Assembly: GCA_015061915.1 (NCBI GenBank)
Contig: SUVR01000003.1
Span: forward strand, 124,001 to 188,000
Origin: Lentisphaerota bacterium
Lineage (GTDB): Bacteria > Verrucomicrobiota > Lentisphaeria > Victivallales > UBA1829
Length of the DNA stretch: 64,000 bases
Direction of reading: 5' to 3'
Position numbers and translations under genes: made by a program. Below, in pieces: positions 1-8,312 of the stretch (the first letter of the stretch is position 1; each line of letters begins with the position of its first letter). The notes beneath the pieces were generated by a model. That model was not told the origin of the DNA. It made no database searches and was given only the letters and a program-made list of their open reading frames with translations.

Positions 1-401
1 TCCGTGATCCGCGCCTCCCTGCCGGCTTTGTCCAGATCGCTGTGCAGTTTCAGCGCCTCCTCCAGCACGGCATAGATGCTCATACGGGGATTCAGCGAGG
101 CGTAGGGATCCTGAAAGATCATCTGGTAATCACCGCGGCTTTTCCGCAGTTTTTCTCCCTTCAATGCGAGCAGATCGGTGCCGTTCAGCGTAATGGAGCC
201 GGAAGTGGGCTCCTCCAGACGCATCAGTGCACGGGCGAGGGTGCTTTTGCCGCAGCCGCTTTCACCCACAAGTCCGAGAGTCTCCCCCTTCTCCAGCGTG
301 AACGAGACGCCGTCCAGCGCCTTGACAAACCGTTTGGGCGCAAAGAATCCGCCCCCGGCAGGGTAATATTTTTTGAGATCGCGGACTTCCAGCAGGGACA
401 T
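1..401 (-). CDS. Oligopeptide/dipeptide ABC transporter ATP-binding protein (OppF/DppF type), 3' end outside window
   Basis: Energises peptide import as the cytoplasmic ATPase of an Opp/Dpp-type ABC transporter. I translated the minus strand from the ATG at 399-401; the ORF track lacks it because no stop lies inside the window. About 133 residues are visible. They include the Walker A motif GESGCGKST (about residues 46-54) and the OppF/DppF-typical Q-loop stretch FQDPYASLNPRM. The ABC signature and Walker B would lie beyond the edge. It starts 5 nt after the stop of the FAD oxidoreductase gene, so it is the fourth gene of the 5-FCL/rny/FAD operon. A family-5 peptide-binding protein is encoded at 8988-11018, but in another operon. 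Confidence 0.85.
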   Translation of the reverse strand, partial: MSLLEVRDLKKYYPAGGGFFAPKRFVKALDGVSFTLEKGETLGLVGESGCGKSTLARALMRLEEPTSGSITLNGTDLLALKGEKLRKSRGDYQMIFQDPYASLNPRMSIYAVLEEALKLHSDLDKAGREARIT

Positions 402-406
402 CGCTC

Positions 407-1639
407 TTATGCCTTGACCTTGACTTCCTGGGGAAGTTCGCCAACTTCCCGCATATCCAGCAGGAAGTTCTGTTTTTTCAGTTCCGCCTGAAGGTCGGCA
501 ACATTCAGCTGATCGGGCGTGATGTTCCGTTCCGCAGCCATAGCAGCTGCCATACCGGCAGATTCACCGCTCATGGCGGCTGCCTGGATCACACGGAAGA
601 CCTGCCACGCTTCGCCGTCGGAGGCAAGGCAACGGCCCGCCGCCAGTACGCCGGGGAGATCTTTCGCCAGCAGCGCGCGATAGGGCAGACACCACAGATC
701 GTGTCCGCCGCGCCAGTCCGCCACAACGCCCACGCTGTCTTCAAAGTGGGTGAATTTTTCGTCCGTTTTCACGGTATAAACGCCCTCAATACGGCGGGAC
801 ATCCGGTGATTGACCATAGCGGGCAGCATGGCGGGGAAGGCGTGCTTTCTGCCGTGTTCCTTCTGGATATCCTTGTAGGCATCCAGCGCCAGTTTGCGGC
901 TCTGGGTCACAAAGCGGGAGACTTCCTTGCCGTCGATCCCGTGGAAGGGTTCGATCCCTGGGATCTGCCCTGCTCCGGTATCGCTGCAGCCCCAGCCGAT
1001 GAGCTGTGCCAGCGGGGTGCCGTCGTTGGTTTCTGCGGCTTTCTTCGCCGCTTCCATAGAGTAGCCCATGCCCCAGATGGAGATGTAATTGGTGCCGTCC
1101 ACAGTGGGAGTTCCGGCACGCCACGCAATATCGGCGTCCCCGGTGGCGTCCACAAATGCTTTTGCCTTGATCATACCGCGTCCGGACTTGTTTTCCACCA
1201 CGATCGCCGTGGCTCTGCCGGATTCGTCCCGCACGGTCCCGCACAGGAGCGTATCGTACCAGAGGACCACGCCCGCCTGATCCAGCAGTTCATCCATACC
1301 CAGCACAAAAGACATGGGGTTGAAGGCGCAGCCGTAACGGGCGCTGCCTTCCGGATTCTTCCAGTCCGGCACATCGCCGGGACCGTACTTGATACTGGTG
1401 AGGAGCAGTTCCTCGGAGATGCCGAAAGTGACCTGATTGTGGCGGCTGTCACTGAGGGGCAGATAGTAGAGAACGGAACCGATGGTGGCAAGCCCGCCGT
1501 TGAGGATCGTTTTTTCCACGAGTGCGGTCTTCAAGCCCCGTCTTGCGGAAGCCAGAGCGGCGGCGACACCAGCCATACCGGCGCCGGCGACCACAACGTC
1601 ATATTCCGTCACAAAATCGTACTTGCAAGCTGAATCCAT
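407..1639 (-). CDS. FAD-dependent oxidoreductase
   Basis: 410 residues. The N-terminus carries a Rossmann dinucleotide-binding motif, GAGMAG (residues 19-24), followed by an acidic residue at the end of beta-2 (ALVEK), and a second FAD-contacting segment VDATGDADIAW near residue 165. This layout fits the 'FAD dependent oxidoreductase' family (PF12831 type) that is common in polysaccharide-utilising PVC and Bacteroidetes bacteria. No signal peptide is visible, so it is cytoplasmic. Substrate unknown. It lies 24 nt downstream of rny and 5 nt upstream of the peptide ABC ATPase, so it is probably co-transcribed with both. The family call is firm; the reaction is not known. Confidence 0.8.
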   Translation of the reverse strand: MDSACKYDFVTEYDVVVAGAGMAGVAAALASARRGLKTALVEKTILNGGLATIGSVLYYLPLSDSRHNQVTFGISEELLLTSIKYGPGDVPDWKNPEGSARYGCAFNPMSFVLGMDELLDQAGVVLWYDTLLCGTVRDESGRATAIVVENKSGRGMIKAKAFVDATGDADIAWRAGTPTVDGTNYISIWGMGYSMEAAKKAAETNDGTPLAQLIGWGCSDTGAGQIPGIEPFHGIDGKEVSRFVTQSRKLALDAYKDIQKEHGRKHAFPAMLPAMVNHRMSRRIEGVYTVKTDEKFTHFEDSVGVVADWRGGHDLWCLPYRALLAKDLPGVLAAGRCLASDGEAWQVFRVIQAAAMSGESAGMAAAMAAERNITPDQLNVADLQAELKKQNFLLDMREVGELPQEVKVKA

Positions 1640-1663
1640 AATTCCGTATCTCCTTCACCTGAA

Positions 1664-3223
1664 TTATTTTGCGTATTCTACAGCCCGTGTTTCGCGGATG
1701 ATGGAAACCTTGATCTGACCGGGGTAGTTCATTTCTTTTTCGATGCGCAGGCAGATGTCCCGCGCCATCAGATTCGCCTGAGCTTCGGAAACTTTTTCGG
1801 GCTGGACAACCACACGGACTTCTCTGCCCGCCTGGAGCGCAAAGCAGGAATCCACGCCCGGAAATTCCTTGGCGATCGTTTCCAGCTGTTCCAGACGCTT
1901 GAGATAAAGTTCCGTGGTCTCACTGCGGGCGCCGGGACGGGAGGCGCTCAGGGCGTCGCAGGCATTGACCAGAATGCCGTAGATGGAAGTGGCTTCCACT
2001 TCGCAGTGGTGAGCGGCAACGGCGTTGATGACATCCTTGTTTTCGTTGTACTTCCGGAGCAGATCCGCACCGATGGCGGCGTGAGTGCCTTCCACTTCGT
2101 GGTCGACTGCTTTCCCGATATCGTGGAACAGCCCGATCCGGCGTGCTTTCTGTTCATCCAGTTTGAGTTCCGCAGCCATGGCACCCATAAACGCAGCGGT
2201 TTCGATGGAGTGTTTCAGAACGTTCTGGGAGAAGCTGAAGCGGAACTGCAGTCTGCCCAGCAGATTGATCAGCGCCTTGGGAACGCCGTGGAGACCGCAA
2301 TCCAGCACGGCGCGTTCGCCAACGGAGAAGACTTCTTCATCGATTTCGCGGGAGATCTTCTTGATGAGTTCTTCAATGCGGGTGGGGTGGATCCGCCCGT
2401 CGGAGATCAGTTTTTCCATAAGACGGCGTGCGATTTCCTTTCGGATGGGATCAAAGCAGGAAATGACCACCGCTTCCGGGGTATCATCGATCAGAATATT
2501 GACACCGGTGGCGGCTTCCAGCGCCCGGATGTTGCGGCCTTCACGCCCGATGATACGACCTTTCATTTCATCGTTGGGCAGGGGGATCGTGGCGGTGGTG
2601 CGTTCGTAGGTGCAGTCCCCGGAGTAACGCTGGATGGCGTTGACCATCAGTTCCTGGGATTCCCGTTCGATCCGGCGTTTGGCATCATCCAGCGCATCGC
2701 GGACCATAAGACCACATTCATTTTCCACTTCGCCTTTGAGTTTTTCCAGGATCATGTTCTTGGCGGTTTCCCGGTCCAGTTCTGCGATCCGCTGCAGTTC
2801 ATCGATCTGCTGGGCGATGGTAGCTTTCAGCTCATCTTCCTTCTTGATCAGACGCTGACGGTGCTCTTCCAGTTCGCCTTCCTTGCGTTCCAGGTTTTTC
2901 AGCTTGGAATCCAGTGAGTTGCTCTTGCGGTCCAGATTGTCTTCTTTCTGCTGGATGCGTTTTTCCGCCTGAGAGACTTCTTTCCGGCGTTCCTTGAGTT
3001 CGCTTTCGATCTCATCTTTGATGCGTCTGGCATCTTCCCGGGCAGTGATGTTTGCTTCCCGTTTGAGTGTTTCAGCGGCGAGCTCAGCTTCTTTCCGGAT
3101 CTTTGCAGCGGCAACAGAGGCAGATTTGCCCTGTGCCTTGTTGATGATGGCGCATACGATGGCGCCGACGATCAGCCCGCCGATACCGGCAGCAGCTGAT
3201 ACGAGGATGGAGGTTGTGTCCAT
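1664..3223 (-). CDS. rny: Ribonuclease Y
   Basis: Membrane-anchored endoribonuclease that initiates mRNA decay. The 519-residue length matches the family. Order of parts: an N-terminal transmembrane helix (residues ~5-26), a long charged coiled coil (~30-195), a KH RNA-binding domain (GRIIGREGRNIRALE, ~215-230) and an HD phosphohydrolase domain with GLFHDIGKAVDHE and AVAAHHCEVE (~345-410). Metal-binding His/Asp residues are present. It begins 5 nt after the stop of the 5-formyl-THF cyclo-ligase gene and shares its transcript. Confidence 0.97.
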   Translation of the reverse strand: MDTTSILVSAAAGIGGLIVGAIVCAIINKAQGKSASVAAAKIRKEAELAAETLKREANITAREDARRIKDEIESELKERRKEVSQAEKRIQQKEDNLDRKSNSLDSKLKNLERKEGELEEHRQRLIKKEDELKATIAQQIDELQRIAELDRETAKNMILEKLKGEVENECGLMVRDALDDAKRRIERESQELMVNAIQRYSGDCTYERTTATIPLPNDEMKGRIIGREGRNIRALEAATGVNILIDDTPEAVVISCFDPIRKEIARRLMEKLISDGRIHPTRIEELIKKISREIDEEVFSVGERAVLDCGLHGVPKALINLLGRLQFRFSFSQNVLKHSIETAAFMGAMAAELKLDEQKARRIGLFHDIGKAVDHEVEGTHAAIGADLLRKYNENKDVINAVAAHHCEVEATSIYGILVNACDALSASRPGARSETTELYLKRLEQLETIAKEFPGVDSCFALQAGREVRVVVQPEKVSEAQANLMARDICLRIEKEMNYPGQIKVSIIRETRAVEYAK

Positions 3224-3228
3224 TGGTT

Positions 3229-3876
3229 TTATTCTCCTTGCAGTAGGGGATTGATGAAGCCGGAACGGGTGATGATTCTGCTTTCCGTGACAATAATATC
3301 CATGGGTCTGTCATGGGGTTGAGCAGGGATTTTGATTCCGTTCTGACATTCGTAAAAGATACCGATTGCCAGTTTGGGCTGCGCAGCTTCAAGCATACGG
3401 TCGTAAACACCTTTTCCCCTTCCCATTCGTGCGCAGGAAGGGTCAAAAACAACACCGGGGATGAGCCAGATGGCATCGTTGAGGACCTTGAGATCCGCCG
3501 CAGATGCGTCCGGACCGGGTTCGGGGATGCCGAATTTTGCGTTGCAGAATTCGAGGGAATCTGCAAAAGCAAAGTCGTATTTCTCCGCGCTGATATAACG
3601 CGGAAGACAAAGGGTGTTGCCTTGTGCAAGGGCTTCTTTCAGAACAGGTGCCAGATCAGGTTCCGTGCCGTCTGTAACATATCCTGCAATCGTGTAACTG
3701 CCCTTGATGCCGGAGAGGATATTCCGGATCTGCGCATTGATCGCAGCATCCGCTTGCGCCCGGATTTCCGGGGGGATCGCCTTTCTGGCGGCAAGCATGG
3801 ACCTCCGGAGCGCATTCCGCTGCTCCGCAGTCCCTTCCACATTCTTCGTGGATGAAAGATCATCCGGCTTCGTCAT
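3229..3876 (-). CDS. 5-formyltetrahydrofolate cyclo-ligase
   Basis: Converts 5-formyl-THF to 5,10-methenyl-THF with ATP, recovering folate from the storage form. The C-terminal signature GRGKGVYDRML and the preceding PGVVFD stretch are diagnostic. I chose the ATG at 3876 (MTKPDD..., 215 aa) over the ORF-track start at 3918 because GGAG lies 10 nt upstream and family members are about 180-210 residues. First gene of the operon running to the window edge. The ~230 bp upstream is unusually structured (see the ncRNA candidate). Confidence 0.9.
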   Translation of the reverse strand: MTKPDDLSSTKNVEGTAEQRNALRRSMLAARKAIPPEIRAQADAAINAQIRNILSGIKGSYTIAGYVTDGTEPDLAPVLKEALAQGNTLCLPRYISAEKYDFAFADSLEFCNAKFGIPEPGPDASAADLKVLNDAIWLIPGVVFDPSCARMGRGKGVYDRMLEAAQPKLAIGIFYECQNGIKIPAQPHDRPMDIIVTESRIITRSGFINPLLQGE

Positions 3877-3933
3877 TTGGTGTTTTCTCCGCAGTGCCGA
3901 GCCGTACAGAACGATCATAAAAGTTTATGTAAC

Positions 3934-4113
3934 TGTTTGCTTTTCAGAGTACAACAGGAAAAGGACATTCGGCGTATCTCCGCCGTTTGTCTGCTTTCGA
4001 TCTCCAATTCTGCAATCCGTTGATAAACCATAATTCTCCGTAAAACCGGGAAGTCCTGTAACAGCAACAAACAATAGGTATATGTGAATGCCTGCCCACC
4101 ATGGGCAAGCCGT
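3934..4113 (-). ncRNA. Candidate structured RNA upstream of the 5-formyl-THF cyclo-ligase gene (6S-like by context only)
   Basis: A good minus-strand promoter predicts a start near 4113, 230-240 nt before the 5-FCL ATG. The transcript would open with hairpin CTTGCCCA/TGGGCAGG. It could then form a long rod: TGTTTGT pairs with GCAAACA, then an internal bubble, then ACAGGA with TCCTGT, with a CGGCG/CGCCG hairpin near the apex. No ORF is convincing. In proteobacteria 6S RNA commonly precedes the 5-FCL gene (ygfA), and the ~180-nt length and bubble are compatible. I could not recognise conserved 6S sequence, so this may equally be a regulatory leader. Confidence 0.3.
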
Positions 4114-4119
4114 TGAGTA

Positions 4120-4147
4120 AACATATACCCTTTTTTTAAATAAACAA
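4120..4147 (-). promoter_or_regulatory. Putative promoter for the ncRNA candidate/5-FCL-rny operon
   Basis: Minus strand TTGTTT, 16-bp spacer, TATGTT. The -10 sits inside a GGTATATGT/ACATATACC inverted repeat that encloses the first hairpin of the candidate RNA. Confidence 0.45.
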
Positions 4148-4237
4148 GTGCCGGAGAAAAAATTTTTCAATTTTTTTCACAGACCGCGGGCTGTTTTTTT
4201 GAGTACGCTCAACGATGCCTGCCCGTTTTTTTCCGCA

Positions 4238-5509
4238 TTATTCCTGCGGACCGATCTCTTCCCGGTTGGCGAAGGGATAAGTCACGGGGATATCGGCTTC
4301 CAGCGTGAGGGGGGCGCCTTCGTTGCCGAAGGTCTCCACCGGATAGACGTCGAACCGGTAGCGTTTCCCTTTTTCCAGCGTGTTGGGCGGGATCCGGAAA
4401 ACCTGACGGGGATCCCGGTTCCGTTCCAGACGGTAGAAATTGCTGATGTACTTCGTTTCCATGACCTTGCCGGACTCCAGATCGGTCATGGTCAGACGGT
4501 AGGAATGGGTGAAATCGTCGTGTTCCGCTTCATCGAAGATGAGATAGACGAACCCGTAGTCCAGCCGCATGAGCATCTGGGCGTCGTCCCTGAACCGGGG
4601 GGCGGTTCGCTGCGATTTCCGGGCGTCGGTATAGATGGCGTTTTCCGGCTTGTGGGGGATCGCCACGGTCCACGGTTTATCCGCCTTGATCTCGTGCAGG
4701 TCTTCCGCATTGAAACGGCGGATCTCCAGATGATCATCGTAAAGATCCATGGTCATGAACCCGATCCCTTCCCGCGCAAAGGGAATGATGGGACCGCAGT
4801 TATTCACAAACCGTTCCGGCACACAGGCATAGCTCAAAGCGCCGGTGTTGATGGCGGTGAATTCACCCTGCCAGATGCAGCGTTCATCCTCCAGCGGGCA
4901 ATGGGTATGACCGGAGAAGGAAACCACCTGCGGGAAACGGTCCATGACCGCCCGGAGACCGGTTCGTCCGCTGCCGCCGTGGCTGCTGACGACTGTGTTT
5001 TTCGGGTGGAAATGGGTCACGATAAAGATGGGTTTCACCGGATCGCGCTTGACGCAATCTTCCAGAATGGGGATCAGTTTCTGACAATCCTCTTCCGAAT
5101 AATTTTTTTCGTTGTTGGAGCTGAACCCGATGAAATCGTATCCGCCGATGGTCTTGCGGCAGGGATCTTCCACGGGATCGTGGATCGCTTCACAGAAATC
5201 CTTGAACGCCTGATCCTGCGTTTTGCCGCTGACATTGGCATGAGTCCAGAAATCGTGGTTCCCGGCACAGTTGACCAGCTGCGGCATCTTGTCGCCGAAA
5301 TATTTTTTCACCAGATCGTAATAGTACGCAATCGGTGCGGGATCATCGCCGCCATCCGCCAGGTCTCCCGCCATCAGGATCACATCCACCTGTTTTTCTG
5401 CGAGGAATTTCAACACATTTTCGCAGTTGTGCATACCCCAGTTGCCCTTGTAAGCATAGCCCTGCACATCGCTGAGGATCCCGACTTTCAGATTTGGTGT
5501 TCTGCTCAT
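4238..5509 (-). CDS. Calcineurin-like metallophosphoesterase
   Basis: A cytoplasmic metal-dependent phosphoesterase of unknown substrate, 423 residues from the ATG at 5509. That start has GGAG 9 nt upstream; the longer ORF-track start adds an unlikely 30-residue leader. The metallophosphatase blocks appear in order: ILSDVQG (D-x-Q in place of D-x-H), AGDLADGG, NCAGNHDFW, VTHFHP and SGHTH. The Gln in the first block is a departure from the usual metal-binding His. A ~150-residue C-terminal extension is predicted to be beta-rich, and its role is not evident. Divergently transcribed from the EEP cluster with promoters close together, suggesting a related phosphodiester or phosphate theme. Confidence 0.85.
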   Translation of the reverse strand: MSRTPNLKVGILSDVQGYAYKGNWGMHNCENVLKFLAEKQVDVILMAGDLADGGDDPAPIAYYYDLVKKYFGDKMPQLVNCAGNHDFWTHANVSGKTQDQAFKDFCEAIHDPVEDPCRKTIGGYDFIGFSSNNEKNYSEEDCQKLIPILEDCVKRDPVKPIFIVTHFHPKNTVVSSHGGSGRTGLRAVMDRFPQVVSFSGHTHCPLEDERCIWQGEFTAINTGALSYACVPERFVNNCGPIIPFAREGIGFMTMDLYDDHLEIRRFNAEDLHEIKADKPWTVAIPHKPENAIYTDARKSQRTAPRFRDDAQMLMRLDYGFVYLIFDEAEHDDFTHSYRLTMTDLESGKVMETKYISNFYRLERNRDPRQVFRIPPNTLEKGKRYRFDVYPVETFGNEGAPLTLEADIPVTYPFANREEIGPQE

Positions 5510-5556
5510 CTTTCTTATCTCCATTCGTTGAATATCAATTTTTGCCTGTTCCATAC

Positions 5557-5584
5557 AAAATAACAGCCCAACGCCAAAATGCAA
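5557..5584 (-). promoter_or_regulatory. Putative promoter of the metallophosphoesterase gene
   Basis: Minus strand TTGCAT, 16-bp spacer, TATTTT. Its -35 box is about 33 bp from the -35 box of the divergent EEP promoter. Confidence 0.45.
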
Positions 5585-5616
5585 GCAGAAAAATGCCATG
5601 TTTTCCGCTTTTTTTC

Positions 5617-5645
5617 TTGCAATTCCCCCTTACTAAGAGTATTGT
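5617..5645 (+). promoter_or_regulatory. Putative promoter of the EEP gene cluster
   Basis: TTGCAA, 17-bp spacer, TATTGT, 46 nt before the first EEP start codon, which has an AGAAGGAG ribosome-binding site. Confidence 0.5.
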
Positions 5646-5690
5646 AAAGTATGCTCAAACAACGATTCAACAACAGAAGGAGAAAGTCTG

Positions 5691-6458
5691 ATGGACCCGC
5701 TGATCCTCGCCACCTACAATGTCCGTGTTCCCTGTGACAAAGCCCCTTACGACTGGGCAAGCCGTCGCGTTCGCGTCTGCAAAATCATCAAGGACAACAA
5801 GTTCCACATTTTCGGAACCCAGGAGGCAGTGCCGGTTCAGATCGATGACATCGTGGCGGATACCGGCTTTGCGTACATCGGTCTCGGTCGGGACACCTTC
5901 AAGAAAGAAGGCGAACACTGCTGTATTTTCTACGATCCGGCGCGCCTCGAACTGCTCAACAGCGGCACTTTCAGCCTTTCGGAAAATCCGGATGTGCCGG
6001 GCGTGCCTGCCTGGGACGCCTGCTGCCCCCGCATCACCACCTGGGGTATGTTCCGGGATAAAGTCACCGGCAATGCGTTCTGCTACTACAACACCCACTT
6101 GGACCACCGTGGTAAAGTTGCGCAAATCAAGGGGATCGAACAGGTTGTGGAACACGCAAAGAATAACGGCGGCGGAGTTCCCATGGTGTTGGGTGGTGAC
6201 TTCAATGTGCGTCCCGGTACGGAAACGTATCTTTGCGCCGCGTCCCTGCTGAAGGATTCCGCAAAGATCTCTGAAACGCCTGCCACCGGACCTGCCACCA
6301 CCTTCCACGGCTGGGGCACGCGGGATGACGCCTATATCGACTTCATTTTCGTCAGCGAAGGAACCCGTGTTCTCTCCCACCGGATCGATGATTCCCTTGT
6401 AGATGGGGACTTTCCCTCCGACCACTACCCGGTCATTACGGAACTTGTTTGGGAGTAA
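5691..6458 (+). CDS. Endonuclease/exonuclease/phosphatase (EEP) family protein, cytoplasmic paralogue
   Basis: 255 residues, DNase I-like fold. Family motifs are intact: ATYNVR at the N-terminus, FGTQEA (metal-binding Glu), NTHLDHR (catalytic His), GGDFNVRP (Asp/Asn), DFIFVS and SDHYPV (terminal His). Unlike the two downstream paralogues it has no signal peptide. The family cleaves phosphodiesters or phosphoesters (nucleic acids, phosphoinositides, sphingomyelin), and sequence alone does not give the substrate. First of three tandem copies; the next gene starts 6 nt after its stop. Confidence 0.85.
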   Translation: MDPLILATYNVRVPCDKAPYDWASRRVRVCKIIKDNKFHIFGTQEAVPVQIDDIVADTGFAYIGLGRDTFKKEGEHCCIFYDPARLELLNSGTFSLSENPDVPGVPAWDACCPRITTWGMFRDKVTGNAFCYYNTHLDHRGKVAQIKGIEQVVEHAKNNGGGVPMVLGGDFNVRPGTETYLCAASLLKDSAKISETPATGPATTFHGWGTRDDAYIDFIFVSEGTRVLSHRIDDSLVDGDFPSDHYPVITELVWE

Positions 6459-6464
6459 GAAGAT

Positions 6465-7337
6465 ATGCGTGCGATTTCTTTCTGCTGTCTTGTAATCATG
6501 ACGGCGCTCCTGCTTGGCGGGTGCCTCTCCATAGGGTATGGTGATCCAGAGGTGGATCTCGCCTTATTTACGTCCTTGCGCGTCGCCACGTTCAACGTCC
6601 GGGGACCTGCCAATCCGCCGCCGAACGACCAGAAAAGCCGTGAGCCGCGGATCCGTAAGATCATCGAAGACAACCGGTTCGATCTGTTCGGCGTTCAGGA
6701 GGCGTTCCGTGAGGAGCAAACTGCTCACATCGAAGCCATGCCCGGTTATGCCCGGATCGATGGCGGAAACAAAGCGTTTAAAGGCTGGAGCAGAAGAGAT
6801 TCCATCTTCTACCGGACGGACCGCCTCGAAGTATTGGATCAGGGCATCTTCATGCTGTCGGAAAAACCCGATTCCCCCGGCTCCAAGGGCTGGGACTGCG
6901 CGGAAGCGCGTCTGGCGGTCTGGGCAAAATTCGAAGATAAAGTCACCGGAAAGATCTTCTACCTGTATAACACCCATCTGGACCATGCGGGCAAACTGGC
7001 AAAACTCAATGGCGCGGCGCTGATCGTTTCCCATGCGGAAAAGAATGCCGCCGGCTGTCCCGTAATCCTGACCGGCGACTTCAACTCCACCCCCAGAAGC
7101 AAGGTGTATGCCCATGTGAGCAGCAGGTTGAAGGATGCCGCAAAGATCTCGGAAACACCCGCCGCTGGACCCGACATCACGTTTCAGGCGTTCGGAAAAA
7201 GCCGGCCCTGGTATGTGGACTATATCTTTGTCTCGTCCGGGATCAATGTTCTTTCCCACCGGATCATTGATACACTGGTGGATGGTCAATATCCCTCCGA
7301 CCACTTCCCCGTTATGGCTGAATTGATTTTGGAGTGA
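6465..7337 (+). CDS. EEP family lipoprotein (second paralogue)
   Basis: 290 residues with a lipoprotein signal: hydrophobic core and lipobox LLGGC (Cys about residue 19). It should act in the periplasm or at the outer-membrane face. EEP motifs: ATFNVR, FGVQEAF, NTHLDHAG, TGDFNSTP, VDYIFVS and SDHFPV. Clearly a duplicate of its neighbours; all three share the conserved segment KDAAKISETPAAGP or a close variant. 6 nt after the first copy. Confidence 0.85.
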   Translation: MRAISFCCLVIMTALLLGGCLSIGYGDPEVDLALFTSLRVATFNVRGPANPPPNDQKSREPRIRKIIEDNRFDLFGVQEAFREEQTAHIEAMPGYARIDGGNKAFKGWSRRDSIFYRTDRLEVLDQGIFMLSEKPDSPGSKGWDCAEARLAVWAKFEDKVTGKIFYLYNTHLDHAGKLAKLNGAALIVSHAEKNAAGCPVILTGDFNSTPRSKVYAHVSSRLKDAAKISETPAAGPDITFQAFGKSRPWYVDYIFVSSGINVLSHRIIDTLVDGQYPSDHFPVMAELILE

Positions 7338-7342
7338 CAGCA

Positions 7343-8191
7343 ATGAAAAAACTCCTTTCCCTTACCGCAACAATGTTTGCTGCACTGCTCTTTACCGCCT
7401 GTACCACGGTGGAACCCGGCCCGCTCCGGGTCGCCACTTTCAATATCCGGGTGCCGGTCGATAAAGGAGTCAATGCCTGGGAAAAGCGTCTTCCGCGCAT
7501 CCATAAAATCGTGGCGGACAACAATTTTCATGTATTCGGGATCCAGGAGATGTTCCGGAAAAGTCAGCACGCAACGCTGAACAGCTTTCCCGGATTCAAG
7601 CGGGTGGACGGGAACAATCCGGCGTATCAGAATCTGGCGGTCTATGATGTGATCTTTTACCGTCCGGAACGGCTGGAACTGCTGGATCAGGGCGTTTTTG
7701 CCCTTTCCGAAACGCCGGACGTGCCGAAGTCCAAAAGCTGGAACACCAATCTGCCCCGGGAGACCACCTGGGCAAAGTTCCGGGATAAATCCAACGGCAA
7801 GGTCTTTTTCCTGTATAACACCCATCTTGACCACCGGAGCGTTGCCGCACGCAGGAAAGGCACAGATGTCAATCTGGCGCACATCAAAGCCAATGCGGGT
7901 GATTTGCCTGTGATCCTGCTGGGGGATTTCAATGCACCGGAATTTACCGATGTTTACAAGAAGATCGCAGCCCGACTGAACGACTCCCGGAAAATCACCG
8001 AAACACCCGCAGCGGGTCCGTACAATACCTGCTCCGGATACAACCGGAAGCCCGGCGCAGGCGCTCATCTGGACTACATTTTCGTTTCTCCCGGTACCCG
8101 TGTCCTCTCCTACCGGGTGATCGATACGCTTGTGGAAGGGCAATTCCCCTCCGACCATTATCCGGTTATGGTTGAAATGGAACTGAAATAA
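7343..8191 (+). CDS. EEP family lipoprotein (third paralogue)
   Basis: 282 residues from the ATG at 7343. GGAG lies 8 nt upstream; the GTG at 7334 overlaps the previous stop and is less likely. Signal MKKLLSLTATMFAALLFTAC ends in a lipobox Cys. EEP motifs: ATFNIRV, FGIQEMF, NTHLDHRS, LGDFNAP, DYIFVS and SDHYPV. The metal-binding and catalytic residues of the family are retained, so it is probably active. Last gene of the triplicated cluster; no clear terminator follows. Confidence 0.85.
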   Translation: MKKLLSLTATMFAALLFTACTTVEPGPLRVATFNIRVPVDKGVNAWEKRLPRIHKIVADNNFHVFGIQEMFRKSQHATLNSFPGFKRVDGNNPAYQNLAVYDVIFYRPERLELLDQGVFALSETPDVPKSKSWNTNLPRETTWAKFRDKSNGKVFFLYNTHLDHRSVAARRKGTDVNLAHIKANAGDLPVILLGDFNAPEFTDVYKKIAARLNDSRKITETPAAGPYNTCSGYNRKPGAGAHLDYIFVSPGTRVLSYRVIDTLVEGQFPSDHYPVMVEMELK

Positions 8192-8233
8192 GGTCGTTTT
8201 CAGAAAAATTTTGCACTTTTTTTCATTTTTCTT

Positions 8234-8261
8234 TTGATAAAGTGAAAAATGCGGTTATAGT
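8234..8261 (+). promoter_or_regulatory. Putative frr promoter
   Basis: TTGATA, 16-bp spacer, TATAGT in an AT-rich gap, 52 nt before the frr start. Confidence 0.5.
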
Positions 8262-8312
8262 TCTATGCTGACAAAAAATCAAATTTTATGATCTAATTTT
8301 ACGGAGGTAAAC

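Noticed and set aside
42-491. 149-residue plus-strand ORF at the window start
   Set aside because: Antisense to the partial ABC ATPase, which has Walker A and Q-loop motifs.
4170-4237. Terminator for the metallophosphoesterase gene
   Set aside because: TCCGCA/TGCGGA and ACAG/CTGT hairpins are present, but the T-run lies on the wrong side for minus-strand transcription.
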